Shown: positions 33,869 to 43,362, counted from the first letter of the stretch. The stretch: DNA of 64,000 bases from Bradyrhizobium sp. CCGUVB4N (GCF_024199945.1 NZ_JANADP010000001.1:2852001-2916000); one strand, 5' to 3'. The notes: generated by a model from the letters alone, not told the origin. A program made the numbers and translations.

Positions 33869-34969
33869 TCAGATGCCGAAGGTCAGTTGCGGCTCCGCAT
33901 CGTCGCCGAGCTGGAGGGACGACAGCGATACGCCGAGCAGCCTGACGCGCTTCGGCAGCGGCATCTCGACTTCGAGCAGGCCGCAGGCCAGCCGCTCCAG
34001 CTCGTCCCGGCCTGCGACCGGCGTAGGGGCGGACCTGCTGCGTGTGATGATCTCGAAGTCGGCGAACTTGATCTTCAAGGTGACGGTGCGGCCGCGGCTG
34101 CCGGTGGTCTCGCAATGGCGCCAGACCTTGTCGACGAGGGGCCGAAGCTCGGCGACCAGCACGTCGAATTCGGCGAGATCGGTCGAGAACGTGGTTTCCG
34201 CACCGATCGATTTGCGGATCCGGTTGGCCCGCACCGGCCGTTCGTCGACGCCGCGCGAGATCCAGTAATAATAAGCGCCCGACTTGCCGAAGTTCGCGTT
34301 CATGAACTCGAGCGTCTGGTTGCGGATGTCGAGACCGGTGAACAGGCCGAGTGCGTTCATCTTCGCACCTGTCGCCGGTCCGATCCCGTGGAACTTGCCG
34401 ACCGGCAGCGTCTCGACGAAGGCGGGTCCCATCTCCGGCGAGATCACGAACTGTCCGTTGGGCTTGCGGTGATCGGAGGCGAGCTTGGCCAGGAACTTGT
34501 TGTAGGAAATGCCCGCCGAAGCGTTGAGGCCGGTCTCGGCCTTGATCTTCTCGCGAATCCGCAGCGCGACGTCGCGCGCGAGCGGGATACCCTGCAGGTT
34601 CTCGGTCACGTCGAGATAGGCCTCGTCGAGCGACAAGGGCTCGATGATCTCGGTGTGCTCGGCAAAAATCTCGCGGATCTGCCGGCTGATCGCCTTGTAG
34701 ACCTCGAAGCGCGGTTTCACGAAGATCAGGTCGGGACATTGCCGCTTCGCGGTCACCGACGCCATTGCGGACCGAACGCCGAATTTGCGCGCTTCATAGC
34801 TCGCCGCGGCTACCACGCCGCGCTCGGCCGACCCACCGACGGCGACGGGCTTGCCGCGCAGCTCCGGATTGTCGCGCTGTTCCACCGATGCGTAGAAGGC
34901 ATCCATGTCGATATGGATGATCTTGCGGACGCGCGTCGCGTCGCCTTCCACGGTGCCGGATTCTCTCAT
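33869..34969 (-). CDS. dinB: DNA polymerase IV (Y-family translesion polymerase)
   Basis: A 366-residue DinB. The palm has IIHIDMDAFYASVEQRD (Asp21) and PLSLDEAYLDV with the catalytic Asp-Glu. The thumb helix-hairpin-helix region is VGKFHGIGPATGAKMNALGL, and a little-finger domain ends the protein. It extends past lesions and is often DNA-damage inducible. Upstream frames from 35068 look non-coding, so MRESGTVEG at 34969 is the likely start. It is 49 nt upstream of the redox gene on the same strand. Confidence 0.9.
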   Translation of the reverse strand: MRESGTVEGDATRVRKIIHIDMDAFYASVEQRDNPELRGKPVAVGGSAERGVVAAASYEARKFGVRSAMASVTAKRQCPDLIFVKPRFEVYKAISRQIREIFAEHTEIIEPLSLDEAYLDVTENLQGIPLARDVALRIREKIKAETGLNASAGISYNKFLAKLASDHRKPNGQFVISPEMGPAFVETLPVGKFHGIGPATGAKMNALGLFTGLDIRNQTLEFMNANFGKSGAYYYWISRGVDERPVRANRIRKSIGAETTFSTDLAEFDVLVAELRPLVDKVWRHCETTGSRGRTVTLKIKFADFEIITRSRSAPTPVAGRDELERLACGLLEVEMPLPKRVRLLGVSLSSLQLGDDAEPQLTFGI

Positions 34970-35124
34970 GCGCGGATGATACAATCGGCTCGAGAGAATC
35001 GCGAGGTGGCGCGGCCCGTTTCCGGTGACAAGGTTGGCCGCTCCTTCCCCGTGACGATGAGGACACATCTGATGCTTCTACCCGCCGCGATATTGACGTA
35101 AAGACTGGAGGGAGAGGATTTAAG

Positions 35125-35877
35125 ATGGCAAAGACGACCGAGAAGAAGCTTCCCGCCCTTGAGGGCGTCTCCGCGGCTGAACGCGCGCTTGCCGTGCTCA
35201 CGGCTTTCCGTCGCGGCGATGGAGCCCTGAGCTTGGCTGAACTGGCCGAGCGGACGGGTCTGGTCAAGAGCACCATCATGCGGCTTGCTTTGTCTCTCCA
35301 GCGCTACCGGTTGATCGCGCGCCTTCCGGATGGTTCTTACCGATTGGACGCGGAAACGCTTCGCCTCGGGACTGCCTATCAGCAGGCCTTTCGTCTCTCT
35401 GATCATATCATGCCCGTGCTCGAGCATTTGACAGCGAAGACCGGCGAAACGACCTCCTTTTACGTCCGGAACGGCGACGAGAGACTTTGCCTGTTTCGTG
35501 TCGAGAGCACGAACCGAATTCGAATGACGGTGCAACCTGGCGATAGCCGCCCGATGGACAAAGCCGCCATCGCGCAGACATTGCGACGCTATGAATCCGG
35601 ACCACCGGGGCCCAACGACGAACTGCCGCTGTTCACGTCGGGAGTGACGGACCTTCACGCTGCAGCGCTGGCCATGCCCGTCTTCGGTGTCGGAGACAAG
35701 CTGGTTGGTGCGCTGGCTATCTCCGGTCCGGTGAGCCGGCTGACATCCGCGAGAGCGGAGCAGGTGAAGGGCGCGCTGGTCGAGGCGGCAACCAAGCTAA
35801 CGATTGCATGCGGCGGAACCGTGCCGCCCGCCTTGGCGAAGAGTTCTCGCAAACGGGTCGCCGACGCGTCATCGTAA
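35125..35877 (+). CDS. IclR-family transcriptional regulator
   Basis: A 250-residue IclR regulator. Winged helix: AERALAVLTAFRRGDGALSLAELAERTGLVKSTIMRLALSLQRYRLIARLPDGSYRLD (about residues 18-75). The C-terminal effector-binding domain has HIMPVLEHLTAKTGETTSFYV and ends with the usual SARAEQVKGALVEAATKL helix. It is immediately upstream of the amidohydrolase operon, and three IclR-type palindromes lie in the cluster, so it is presumed to control the catabolic genes. Upstream sequence has GGAGGGAGAGG. Confidence 0.85.
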   Translation: MAKTTEKKLPALEGVSAAERALAVLTAFRRGDGALSLAELAERTGLVKSTIMRLALSLQRYRLIARLPDGSYRLDAETLRLGTAYQQAFRLSDHIMPVLEHLTAKTGETTSFYVRNGDERLCLFRVESTNRIRMTVQPGDSRPMDKAAIAQTLRRYESGPPGPNDELPLFTSGVTDLHAAALAMPVFGVGDKLVGALAISGPVSRLTSARAEQVKGALVEAATKLTIACGGTVPPALAKSSRKRVADASS

Positions 35878-35880
35878 AAC

Positions 35881-35893
35881 GAAACGCCATTTC
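35881..35893. promoter_or_regulatory. IclR-type palindrome A
   Basis: GAAACGCCATTTC begins four bases after the iclR stop codon and 80 nt before the exported amidohydrolase start. It differs from palindrome B by one base (ATTTC in place of GTTTC). Confidence 0.7.
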
Positions 35894-35960
35894 ATTTTAC
35901 TTGCGACAGGCCGCCCCGCCGGCTTATAATTCTCCCAACAAGACGTGGGAGGATGACGTC

Positions 35961-36908
35961 GTGCCTTCAGCATCGCTTACGCGAAGGGCCGCTTTGATGG
36001 GCCTGTCCGCGGCTGCTCTTTCAAGGGGAATGGCGCGGGCGGACGAGGTTCGCTGGTCGAGCGGCGCCGAGAAGCCGCGATTTCTCGCGCCGCCGGGGGC
36101 AACGGACTGCCACTTCCATACCTATGACAAGAATTATCCCGTCATAAAGAATGCCACGCTCTTGCCTGACGACGCGCTGCCCGATGACTATCGCGCGCTT
36201 CAACGTCGTATCGGCACCAGCCGAGGCGTGATCATTCAGCCGTCGACCTATGGAACGGACAATCGGTTACAGATTGCATCCCGAAAAGCGCTCGGCACGG
36301 AAAACTTCCGCGTCGTTGCGGTGGTGGCGGAGGACGTTTCGGACGCGGATTTGAAGCAGCTTGGCGAGCAGGGTGTCTGCGGCGTCCGTTTCAATCTCGC
36401 CTATCCCGGCGTGCTGACATTTGTCTCATTGAAGATCCTGGCGCCGAAGCTCGCTGATCTCGGCTGGCATTGCCAGTTCAACATCCGGCCCGATCAGCTC
36501 GAAGACAACGCCGCGCTGCTTCAGTCGCTGCCGACAAAGCTGGTGTTCGATCACCTGAGCCAGGTGCCGCAACCCGCGGGCCTTGACAGCAGGGCCTACA
36601 AGATTACGCGCGAACTGATCGATCGCGGAAAAACGTGGGTGAAATTGTCCGGGCCCTACGTGACCACGAAAAAGGGGCCACCCATGTTTGAAGATGCAGG
36701 GGCGGTGGCCGCTGCGTACGCAAAGGCTGCGCCCGAGCGAATGGTGTGGGGCAGTGACTGGCCGCATCCCTCGGAGAAGGAGCACAAGCCAAATGATGCG
36801 CAGCTCTTCGATCTCTTCCACGATTGGGTCGGCGGCGATGCCGTCTTCAAGCGTATTCTCGTCGACAATCCCGTAGAGCTTTACGGCTTCGCGCCGTTGT
36901 CAAAATGA
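35961..36908 (+). CDS. Exported amidohydrolase (PDC-lactonase/LigI-like family)
   Basis: A 315-residue amidohydrolase_2 protein. Residues 8-32 form a Tat-like signal (SLTRRAALMGLSAAALSRGMARA). The mature part has TDCHFHTY (metal His pair), GVIIQPSTYGTDN, LVFDHLSQVPQPAG, and the late WGSDWPHPSEK with the catalytic Asp. This matches 2-pyrone-4,6-dicarboxylate hydrolase-like enzymes, though those are usually cytosolic. The GTG start at 35961 follows GGGAGG. Its stop overlaps the SMP-30 gene. Palindrome A upstream suggests IclR control. Confidence 0.8.
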   Translation: MPSASLTRRAALMGLSAAALSRGMARADEVRWSSGAEKPRFLAPPGATDCHFHTYDKNYPVIKNATLLPDDALPDDYRALQRRIGTSRGVIIQPSTYGTDNRLQIASRKALGTENFRVVAVVAEDVSDADLKQLGEQGVCGVRFNLAYPGVLTFVSLKILAPKLADLGWHCQFNIRPDQLEDNAALLQSLPTKLVFDHLSQVPQPAGLDSRAYKITRELIDRGKTWVKLSGPYVTTKKGPPMFEDAGAVAAAYAKAAPERMVWGSDWPHPSEKEHKPNDAQLFDLFHDWVGGDAVFKRILVDNPVELYGFAPLSK

Positions 36909-37828
36909 CGTTCTTCAGCCCGCCGCGCAGAATTGAAACGACCGTGTTCACCCGACTTCCGGAGCATTTCCGGAAGCCTCGCCGCACCGTCTGGGCGGAC
37001 GCCAATCAGGGTGGTCGGGCGATCGATTCGTTCCTGGAAGGTCCATCGTTTGACCGCCAAGGTCGTCTCTACGTCACCGATATTCCATACGGGCGCGTCT
37101 TCCGGGTGTCTCCGCAAGGAGATTGGGAGCTCGTGTCCGAGTACGATGGATGGCCGAACGGATTGAAGATCCACCGCGACGGAAGAATCTTCATCACGGA
37201 TTACAAGCGCGGGATCATGCTGCTCGATCCAGCGAGTGGTGCCGTGACGCCGTTTATGGAAACGGCCGCCAGCGAGAGCTTCAAGGGTGTCAACGATCTC
37301 GTCTTCGCGCCATCCGGCAATCTCTATTTCACCGACCAGGGCCAGACCGGGATGCACGATCCGACGGGACGGGTCTGGAGGCTGACGCCTGATGGCCGGC
37401 TCACCTGCCTGGTCAACACGATCCCCAGTCCGAACGGGATTGTGGTCGATCAAGAGGAAAGCTTCCTGCTCGTCGCGGTGACTCGCGCGAACCAGATCTG
37501 GCGTGTGCCTTTGCCCGCAAGTGGCTTGACCACCAAGGTCGGAATATTCTCGCATTTGCATGGAGGCCCGGGAGGCCCCGACGGACTCGCTTTGGACAGC
37601 GGCGGCAATCTGCTGATCTGTCACACCGGTTTCGGTTCCGTATGGCGGCTTTCGCCTCTGGCTGAACCGCTGGACAGGATTGTGTCTTGCGCGGGTGTCG
37701 GCACGACCAATCTCGCTTTTGGCGGACCCGGGCAAAGCAGCCTCTTCATCACCGAGAGCCGCACGGCAACGCTGCTACGCGCCGAGCTCGAGCTTCCCGG
37801 CCAGCAAATGTTCTCGCACATCGAATAG
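36905..37828 (+). CDS. SMP-30/gluconolactonase-like beta-propeller protein
   Basis: A 307-residue six-bladed propeller of the SMP-30/gluconolactonase family. It contains EGPSFDRQGRLYVTDIPYGRVFRV, DGWPNGLKIHRDGRIFITDYKRGI, GVNDLVFAPSGNLYFTDQG and SPNGIVVDQEES, which supply the family's Glu, Asn and Asp metal ligands. Lactone hydrolysis is the expected activity. It overlaps the amidohydrolase stop (ATGA), so the two likely act on successive intermediates; no signal peptide is seen. Confidence 0.82.
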   Translation: MTFFSPPRRIETTVFTRLPEHFRKPRRTVWADANQGGRAIDSFLEGPSFDRQGRLYVTDIPYGRVFRVSPQGDWELVSEYDGWPNGLKIHRDGRIFITDYKRGIMLLDPASGAVTPFMETAASESFKGVNDLVFAPSGNLYFTDQGQTGMHDPTGRVWRLTPDGRLTCLVNTIPSPNGIVVDQEESFLLVAVTRANQIWRVPLPASGLTTKVGIFSHLHGGPGGPDGLALDSGGNLLICHTGFGSVWRLSPLAEPLDRIVSCAGVGTTNLAFGGPGQSSLFITESRTATLLRAELELPGQQMFSHIE

Positions 37829-37916
37829 GGGCCGCGGGCGCCGCGGGGCGCCAGCCTCGGGTTCCCGTCACGCGCAGCATCGCGGCGACAGCATTTCCGG
37901 TCCTCAACGATAAAAC

Positions 37917-37929
37917 GAAACGCCGTTTC
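37917..37929. promoter_or_regulatory. IclR-type palindrome B
   Basis: GAAAC-GCC-GTTTC is a perfect 5-3-5 palindrome within an AAAAC/CAAAA context. It is 85 nt before the MFS transporter start at 38014. Confidence 0.72.
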
Positions 37930-38013
37930 AAAATTCTTGATCCCTGATCGGGATTGAGGTATCCAGCCAAAAAATAAGAGCCGCGACAGACCGGCGATTT
38001 TGGAGGACACCGA

Positions 38014-39378
38014 ATGGCAATGGCCCCCGCGGCGTCGATTGGCACCGAGTTCACAGCTGAGCAGCAGCGGATCCTTTCCAAGGTTCTTTGGCGGATCGTT
38101 CCTTTCCTGCTGCTCTGTTACTTCGTGGCCTATCTCGATCGGGTGAACGTCGGCGTCGCAAGCCTGACGATGAACCAGGATCTCGGCATCTCCCCATCGC
38201 AATTCGGCTGGAGCGCCGGCCTGTTTTTCTTCGGCTATTTCCTGGCCGAGATTCCGAGCAATCTGGCGCTGCAAGCGCTTGGCGCCCGCAAGTGGATCGC
38301 CCGGATCCTGATCACCTGGGGCATCATCTCGGCTGCGACGGCATTCGTGGTTGGCCCCGTGAGTTTCGGCGCGATGCGTTTTCTGCTTGGTCTTGGCGAG
38401 GCGGGCTTCACGCCGGGCGTGTTTCTCTATTTCACCTACTGGTTCCCGGCGCGCGTCAGAGGCACCGCAACAGCCGCTTTCCTGCTTGGCATCCCCATCG
38501 CCAACATCATCGGTGCGCCGATTTCGAGCTCGCTTCTGACGCTTGACGGCATCGCCGGCCTGCATGGATGGCAGTGGCTCCTCATCATCGAAGGTCTGCC
38601 CGCGACCCTTCTCGGGTTCGTATGCCTTTTCACTCTCACCGACAGGCCGGAGGAGGCGAAATGGCTGACCGCGGAGGAGCGTAGCTGGCTGGTCCAGGTG
38701 CTTGCGGCAGAACGCCAGGCGATCGCGGCCAGGCACTCGTCTACGCTGAAGGATGCCTTCACGAACTGGCGCGTCATGGTCTGCGCGGTTGTCAACTTCT
38801 GTGCCATCATCGGCTCGGTCGGGCTTGGCCTCTGGATGCCGCAGATCATCAAAGGGCTCGGCTTCGGCATCGTTGCCGTCGGATTCATCGCGGCCATTCC
38901 CTATGTGTGCGGTGCTGTAACCATGATGTTGTGGGCACGTCTCTCGGATCGGGGAGGCGACCGAAGCTGGTTTGTCGCTTCTGCGCTGCTGTTCGGTGCG
39001 TTGGCACTGGTTGTCTGCGGCTATGCGACGTCGTCGGCGCTGATCTCCATCCTCGCGCTCTGCGGCGCCGTGATCGGGATCATGTGTTACCAGTCGACGT
39101 TCTGGCCGATCCCGTCGAGCTTTCTCACCGGTCGCGCGGCCGCCGGCGGGCTCGCGATCATCGTCTCGGTCGGCAATCTCGGCGGCTTCGTCGGACCCTA
39201 TCTCATTGGCGCCATCAAGCAGTCGACGGACAGCTTTTCATTGGCGCTGATCTCGGTCGCGGCGTTTCTAGCATTGGCCGCCATCCTCATCCGGGTGGTC
39301 GGCATCTCTCTCCAGCATCAGGTCGGGGCGGCCGATTCCCGCGTCAGTCCGGCCGCAAGCCTCTCGAAGGGAACTTAA
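38014..39378 (+). CDS. MFS transporter, anion:cation symporter (ACS) family
   Basis: A 454-residue, 12-segment transporter. The N-terminal half has YLDRVNVGVASLTMNQDLGISPSQFGWSAGLFFFGY and GLGEAGFTPGVFLYFTYWFP, both hallmark ACS-family stretches of dicarboxylate, hexuronate and aromatic-acid transporters. ATG at 38014 has TTGGAGGAC upstream. The next gene begins immediately after its stop. Substrate is unknown, but the neighbouring enzymes point to an aromatic-derived or sugar-derived carboxylate. Confidence 0.85.
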   Translation: MAMAPAASIGTEFTAEQQRILSKVLWRIVPFLLLCYFVAYLDRVNVGVASLTMNQDLGISPSQFGWSAGLFFFGYFLAEIPSNLALQALGARKWIARILITWGIISAATAFVVGPVSFGAMRFLLGLGEAGFTPGVFLYFTYWFPARVRGTATAAFLLGIPIANIIGAPISSSLLTLDGIAGLHGWQWLLIIEGLPATLLGFVCLFTLTDRPEEAKWLTAEERSWLVQVLAAERQAIAARHSSTLKDAFTNWRVMVCAVVNFCAIIGSVGLGLWMPQIIKGLGFGIVAVGFIAAIPYVCGAVTMMLWARLSDRGGDRSWFVASALLFGALALVVCGYATSSALISILALCGAVIGIMCYQSTFWPIPSSFLTGRAAAGGLAIIVSVGNLGGFVGPYLIGAIKQSTDSFSLALISVAAFLALAAILIRVVGISLQHQVGAADSRVSPAASLSKGT

Positions 39379-40293
39379 ATGAGCGATCAGCAGCAATTCC
39401 GCCTGGGTCTCGTCGGCTACGGCGAGATCGGCAGCACCATCGGCAAGGGACTGCGTGAAGCGGGCCTCGAGCAGGTCTTCAGCTACGACAAATATGCCTT
39501 CGATGGTCCCTACGCCGATCTGATCCAGAGCAGGGCCAGGGCGGCCGGCGTCACGCTGGTCAAGTCGAACAGGGAATTGGCGGATGCAGCCGAACTGATC
39601 TTCAGTGTGACGCCGGGCTCCGCGTCGCTGGACAGCGCGGCGTCGTTCGCGCCCGTGCTCGATGGCCGCCACACCTTCCTCGATTTCGCATCCGCTACGC
39701 CGAAAGTGAAGTACGGCGTGGCAGAGCGGCTCGCCAAGACAGGGGCCGTGCTTGGCGACGGGTCCATCATGGGAACGTCCCAGATGGGTTACACCATGCA
39801 CATGCTGTCGAGCGGTCCCGCCGGTCGGCGCGTCGTCGACCTGCTCGTGCCCTGGGGCATGAGCATCGAATATGTCGGCGAGAAGCTGGGCACGGCGTCG
39901 GGCATCAAGATCCTTCGCTCGGTGCTCATCAAGGGCATCGAGGCCCTGATTGACGAGATGTTGCTCGCCGCCGGCTCCTACGGTCTCGATGAGGCGGTGC
40001 TGGCGTCAGCCTCCAAGACCTTGACCCGCCCGTTCATGGACACGGTTGCAAGTCTGATCCCGTCCGGCGTGATTCACGCGAAGCGACGGACCGAAGAGGT
40101 CGAGATGGCCGCCGAGGCGGTCGCCGACGCCGGTATCGAGCCGCTCATGGCGCGCGCGACGGTTGAGCGTCTTCGCTGGAAGCAGAGCCTCGGTCTCAAG
40201 GAACATTTCAACGGTGTCATTCCGGCCAATTACAAGATCGCGGTCGAAGCGATGGTGGCCAAGATGAATGCCAATGCGAAAGCGGCAGAATAG
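39379..40293 (+). CDS. NAD(P)-binding oxidoreductase with DUF1932 C-terminal domain
   Basis: A 304-residue protein. A Rossmann domain (LGLVGYGEIGSTIGKGLREAG, residues 9-29) is of the 6-phosphogluconate/3-hydroxyisobutyrate dehydrogenase type, and a helical C-terminal domain has GIKILRSVLIKGIEALIDEML, the lysine-bearing stretch of that superfamily. It is directly joined to the MFS gene and 22 nt before the second MFS gene, so it likely oxidises a hydroxyacid imported by them. Exact substrate is unknown. Confidence 0.75.
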   Translation: MSDQQQFRLGLVGYGEIGSTIGKGLREAGLEQVFSYDKYAFDGPYADLIQSRARAAGVTLVKSNRELADAAELIFSVTPGSASLDSAASFAPVLDGRHTFLDFASATPKVKYGVAERLAKTGAVLGDGSIMGTSQMGYTMHMLSSGPAGRRVVDLLVPWGMSIEYVGEKLGTASGIKILRSVLIKGIEALIDEMLLAAGSYGLDEAVLASASKTLTRPFMDTVASLIPSGVIHAKRRTEEVEMAAEAVADAGIEPLMARATVERLRWKQSLGLKEHFNGVIPANYKIAVEAMVAKMNANAKAAE

Positions 40294-40315
40294 CCGCGCG
40301 AAAAGGGAGACGACC

Positions 40316-41641
40316 GTGACGGGAGTTGTTTCAAGCGTTGAGGATATTGAGAAAGTCACGATGCGCAGGGTGATCCTGCGCCTCGTTCCGTTCCTGATGG
40401 TCTGCTACTTCTTTGCGCTGCTCGATCGCGTCAATGTCGGCTTCGCCGCGTTGCAGATGAACAAGGATCTTGGGCTTACGCCGTCGATGTTCGGTTTCGC
40501 TGCGAGCCTGTTCTTCGTCTCCTATTTTCTGGTTGAGGTGCCAAGTAACCTCGCACTGCAAAAGGTCGGCGCGAGACGCTGGATCGCCCGCATCATGATC
40601 AGCTGGGGCCTGATCACGGCCTGCATGGCCTTCGTCGTCGGGCCGTACTCGCTCTACGCCATGCGCTTCCTCCTCGGTGCGGCGGAAGCAGGCTTCTTCC
40701 CCGGCGCGATCCTGTATCTGACCTACTGGCTCCCGTCTCCGTACAGGGCGCGTATCCTCGCCATTTTCACGATCTCGATCCCGCTAGCGACCTTCCTGGG
40801 GTCACCTCTGTCGGTTGGTCTGCTTGAGCTCGATGGCGCTCTCGGCCTCCGCGGATGGCAATGGCTCTTCATTCTTGAGGGATTGCCGACCGTGCTGCTC
40901 GGTCTGGCGTGCTTGTTTATGCTGACCGATAAGCCGGCGCAGGCGTCATGGCTCACGCCAGAGCAGCGCGACTGGTTGAACGGACGCATGGAGGCGGAGG
41001 CCGCGACGCGCAAGCCCATCGGGCATCTCTCGCTCTGGCAGCTCGCGACCAACAAGTATTTCCTGATCATGGCCTTGGTTTGCTCGAGCGCTTCGGCGAC
41101 AGGGAGCGTGCTGTCGGTGTGGCAACCGCAGCTGCTGAAGTCGTTCGGCCTCACGAATCTTCAGACCGGCTTCGTCAATTCGATCCCCTATGGCGTTGCC
41201 ATCGTGCTCATGGTGCTGTGGGGACGACACTCGGACAAGACCGCCGAACGCCGTTGGCACACGGCGATTCCGTTGCTGCTTGCCGCCGCTGGATTCACCG
41301 GTTTGGGACTGTCCGGCGCCGCCATCGTGCCGACGGTCGTCATGGTTTCGTGCTGCCTGGTGGGGGCCTATGCGTTCAAGGGGCCGTTCTGGGCGCTTTC
41401 GGCAAGCTGGTTGTCGAGCAGCACACTCGCAGCCGGGCTCGCCGGCATCAACGCGATCGCCAATCTCATCGGTGGCGGTTTGATGGTGAACGTGGTCGGC
41501 GTCACCAAGGAGTGGACCGGCAGCTTTGTGCTCGGGATGTTGCCCCTGGCCTTGCTTTGTGCCGTAGCGTCAGTCTTCGTGCTTATGCTTGGCCGCGGCG
41601 CGACGCGCTCGGCTGCGGATATGGCGACGGTGAAGCCGTGA
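40316..41641 (+). CDS. Second MFS transporter, ACS family
   Basis: A 441-residue paralogue of the transporter at 38014. It shares FALLDRVNVGFAALQMNKDLGLTPSMFGFAASLFFVSYFLVEVPSNLALQKVGARRWIARIMISWGL almost block for block. A GTG start at 40316 follows AAGGGAGAC; an upstream ATG at 40268 overlaps the oxidoreductase. Its TGA overlaps the following GTG start. Two similar permeases in one operon suggest different but related substrates, or uptake and export. Confidence 0.82.
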   Translation: MTGVVSSVEDIEKVTMRRVILRLVPFLMVCYFFALLDRVNVGFAALQMNKDLGLTPSMFGFAASLFFVSYFLVEVPSNLALQKVGARRWIARIMISWGLITACMAFVVGPYSLYAMRFLLGAAEAGFFPGAILYLTYWLPSPYRARILAIFTISIPLATFLGSPLSVGLLELDGALGLRGWQWLFILEGLPTVLLGLACLFMLTDKPAQASWLTPEQRDWLNGRMEAEAATRKPIGHLSLWQLATNKYFLIMALVCSSASATGSVLSVWQPQLLKSFGLTNLQTGFVNSIPYGVAIVLMVLWGRHSDKTAERRWHTAIPLLLAAAGFTGLGLSGAAIVPTVVMVSCCLVGAYAFKGPFWALSASWLSSSTLAAGLAGINAIANLIGGGLMVNVVGVTKEWTGSFVLGMLPLALLCAVASVFVLMLGRGATRSAADMATVKP

Positions 41642-42597
41642 TCGCGCCATTCAATCCACGCGAACACGTGCTGACGCGGCGTGGCGTGCTCGCCGGGATG
41701 CTGGTCTATGGCACGGCTGCCTGGGCCGGCGGCGTCGAGCAGGCTGTCCCCAACACCACGGGATCGGCGCCGCCACGTCTGAATGTGCCCGCGGACGCCT
41801 GTGACTGCCATCATCACATCTACGACGGGAGATTTCCGGTATCGCCGCACTGGAAACAGGGCTTTCCGCCGGGAGCAACGGTCACCGATTATCAGTTGCT
41901 GCGTCGCCGCCTTGGCACGACGCGCAGTGTCGTCGGGCAGCCGTCGACCTACGGTATCGACAATCGCTGTCTCGTGGATGCGCTGGGTCAGCTCGGTTCT
42001 TCCTCGCGCGGTGTCGCTGTCGTCGACACTGACGTCAAGGACGAGGAACTGCAGGCGCTGACGGACGCCGGCGTCCGGGCGATCCGTGTCAATTTCGTAT
42101 CGCCTCAAACCTGGGGGACCACAACGCCAGACATGCTGGCGACCCTCGCGAAGCGGGTGGCCGCATTCGGCTGGCACGTCCAGATCCTGATGACGGCGGA
42201 TCAAATTGTCGCGCACGAGAGCGTGATCCGCGTGCTGCCGACCAAGGTCGTTGTCGACCATCTCGGACGCATTCCTCAGCCGAACGGCGTCCGGCATCCG
42301 GGTTTTGCCGTGGTGCGCCGATTGCTGGACGAGGGGCGCGCGTGGGTGAAGGTCACCGAGCCCTATGAAGACAGCAAGCTCGGGCCTCCATATGCCGATG
42401 CGAGCGAAGTGGCACGCGCATATGTGCAGGCGGCCCCGCAGCGCATATTGTGGGGCACCGATTGGCCGCACCCGACCCAGCGCGGGACCAAGCCGGATGA
42501 TGCCCTGCTGGTCGATCTGTTGGCGGAATGGGCGTCGGATGATGCAACGCGCCGGCGTATCCTGGTCGAAAACCCGGCCGAGCTGTTCGGTTTCTAG
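41638..42597 (+). CDS. Second exported amidohydrolase (LigI-like)
   Basis: A 319-residue paralogue of the 35961 enzyme, with a signal-like N-terminus (LTRRGVLAGMLVYGTAAWAGG) and metal motif CDCHHHIYD. It also has VVGQPSTYGIDN, VVVDHLGRIPQPNG and WGTDWPHPTQRG. The twin Arg again suggests Tat export. A GTG at 41638 overlaps the preceding stop, so it ends the same operon. PDC-lactonase or aromatic-lactone hydrolase activity is inferred. Confidence 0.78.
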   Translation: MIAPFNPREHVLTRRGVLAGMLVYGTAAWAGGVEQAVPNTTGSAPPRLNVPADACDCHHHIYDGRFPVSPHWKQGFPPGATVTDYQLLRRRLGTTRSVVGQPSTYGIDNRCLVDALGQLGSSSRGVAVVDTDVKDEELQALTDAGVRAIRVNFVSPQTWGTTTPDMLATLAKRVAAFGWHVQILMTADQIVAHESVIRVLPTKVVVDHLGRIPQPNGVRHPGFAVVRRLLDEGRAWVKVTEPYEDSKLGPPYADASEVARAYVQAAPQRILWGTDWPHPTQRGTKPDDALLVDLLAEWASDDATRRRILVENPAELFGF

Positions 42598-42632
42598 AGC
42601 CGGCTCCGAGGCGCGAACAGGGGCGTGCCATT

Positions 42633-42665
42633 GGGATCATGATCCGAATGTCGCATCATGATCCC
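42633..42665. terminator. Bidirectional hairpin between convergent genes
   Basis: GGGATCATGAT and ATCATGATCCC form an exact 11-bp stem around an 11-base loop, between two convergent genes. No T-run is present. Confidence 0.5.
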
Positions 42666-42684
42666 GCCAACAGCCGGCGAGCGC

Positions 42685-43362
42685 TCAGTCGAGACCTTCG
42701 CACTTCAACTCGCGCAGCGCCTTGTCGACCCAGGAAGCGTCGTGCGTGCCTGCCTTGATATTCGCCATCTGCTTCTGCTCGGCTTCAAGCTTCGCCGCGG
42801 AGGCCTTGTACACCTCGTCCACTTCGCTAAACGGAACGCAAAGCAGTCCATCGTCGTCGCCGATGATGAGGTCGCCGGGCTCGATCACCATGCCGTCGAT
42901 CGCAATCGGGACGTTAATTTCGCCCGGCCCATTCTTGTAAGGTCCGCGATGGGTCACGCCAGCCGCAAAGACCGGAAAATTCTGGTTGCGAATGAACGCG
43001 GCATCACGAATGGCGCCATCGATCACGACACCGGCAAGGCCGATCTGAATAATCCGGGTCAGCATCATTTCGCCAATCAACGCGTTGGTCAGATCGCCTC
43101 CTGCATCGACCACGATGACATCGCTGGGCTCTGCCAGGGCCATCGCCTTGTGGATCATCAAATTGTCGCCGGGCCGCGTCTTCACCGTGAAGGCGGTGCC
43201 TGCCATCCCGCCGCCCTGGTGCATCGGACGCAATCGCGCGCCGGCCGCGGTCATCCGGGACATGCTGTCGCTGACATTGGCGACCGGCAAGCGCGAAAAG
43301 CGCTCGACGATGTCGGCGGACACTTTGCGCTGCCGCTTCTGAATTCTGAATCCTACGGTCAT
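42685..43362 (-). CDS. RraA/HMG-aldolase family protein (LigK-like)
   Basis: A 225-residue member of the RraA/4-hydroxy-4-methyl-2-oxoglutarate aldolase family. Motifs: ARLRPMHQGGGMAGTAFTVKTRPGDNL, GGDLTNALIGEMM and GLAGVVIDGAIRD, the last holding the family's conserved Arg-Asp for metal and pyruvate binding. Class II pyruvate aldolases of this type cleave the oxoadipate intermediates of the protocatechuate 4,5-cleavage and gallate pathways, consistent with the LigI-like hydrolases nearby. Palindrome C lies upstream. Confidence 0.8.
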   Translation of the reverse strand: MTVGFRIQKRQRKVSADIVERFSRLPVANVSDSMSRMTAAGARLRPMHQGGGMAGTAFTVKTRPGDNLMIHKAMALAEPSDVIVVDAGGDLTNALIGEMMLTRIIQIGLAGVVIDGAIRDAAFIRNQNFPVFAAGVTHRGPYKNGPGEINVPIAIDGMVIEPGDLIIGDDDGLLCVPFSEVDEVYKASAAKLEAEQKQMANIKAGTHDASWVDKALRELKCEGLD

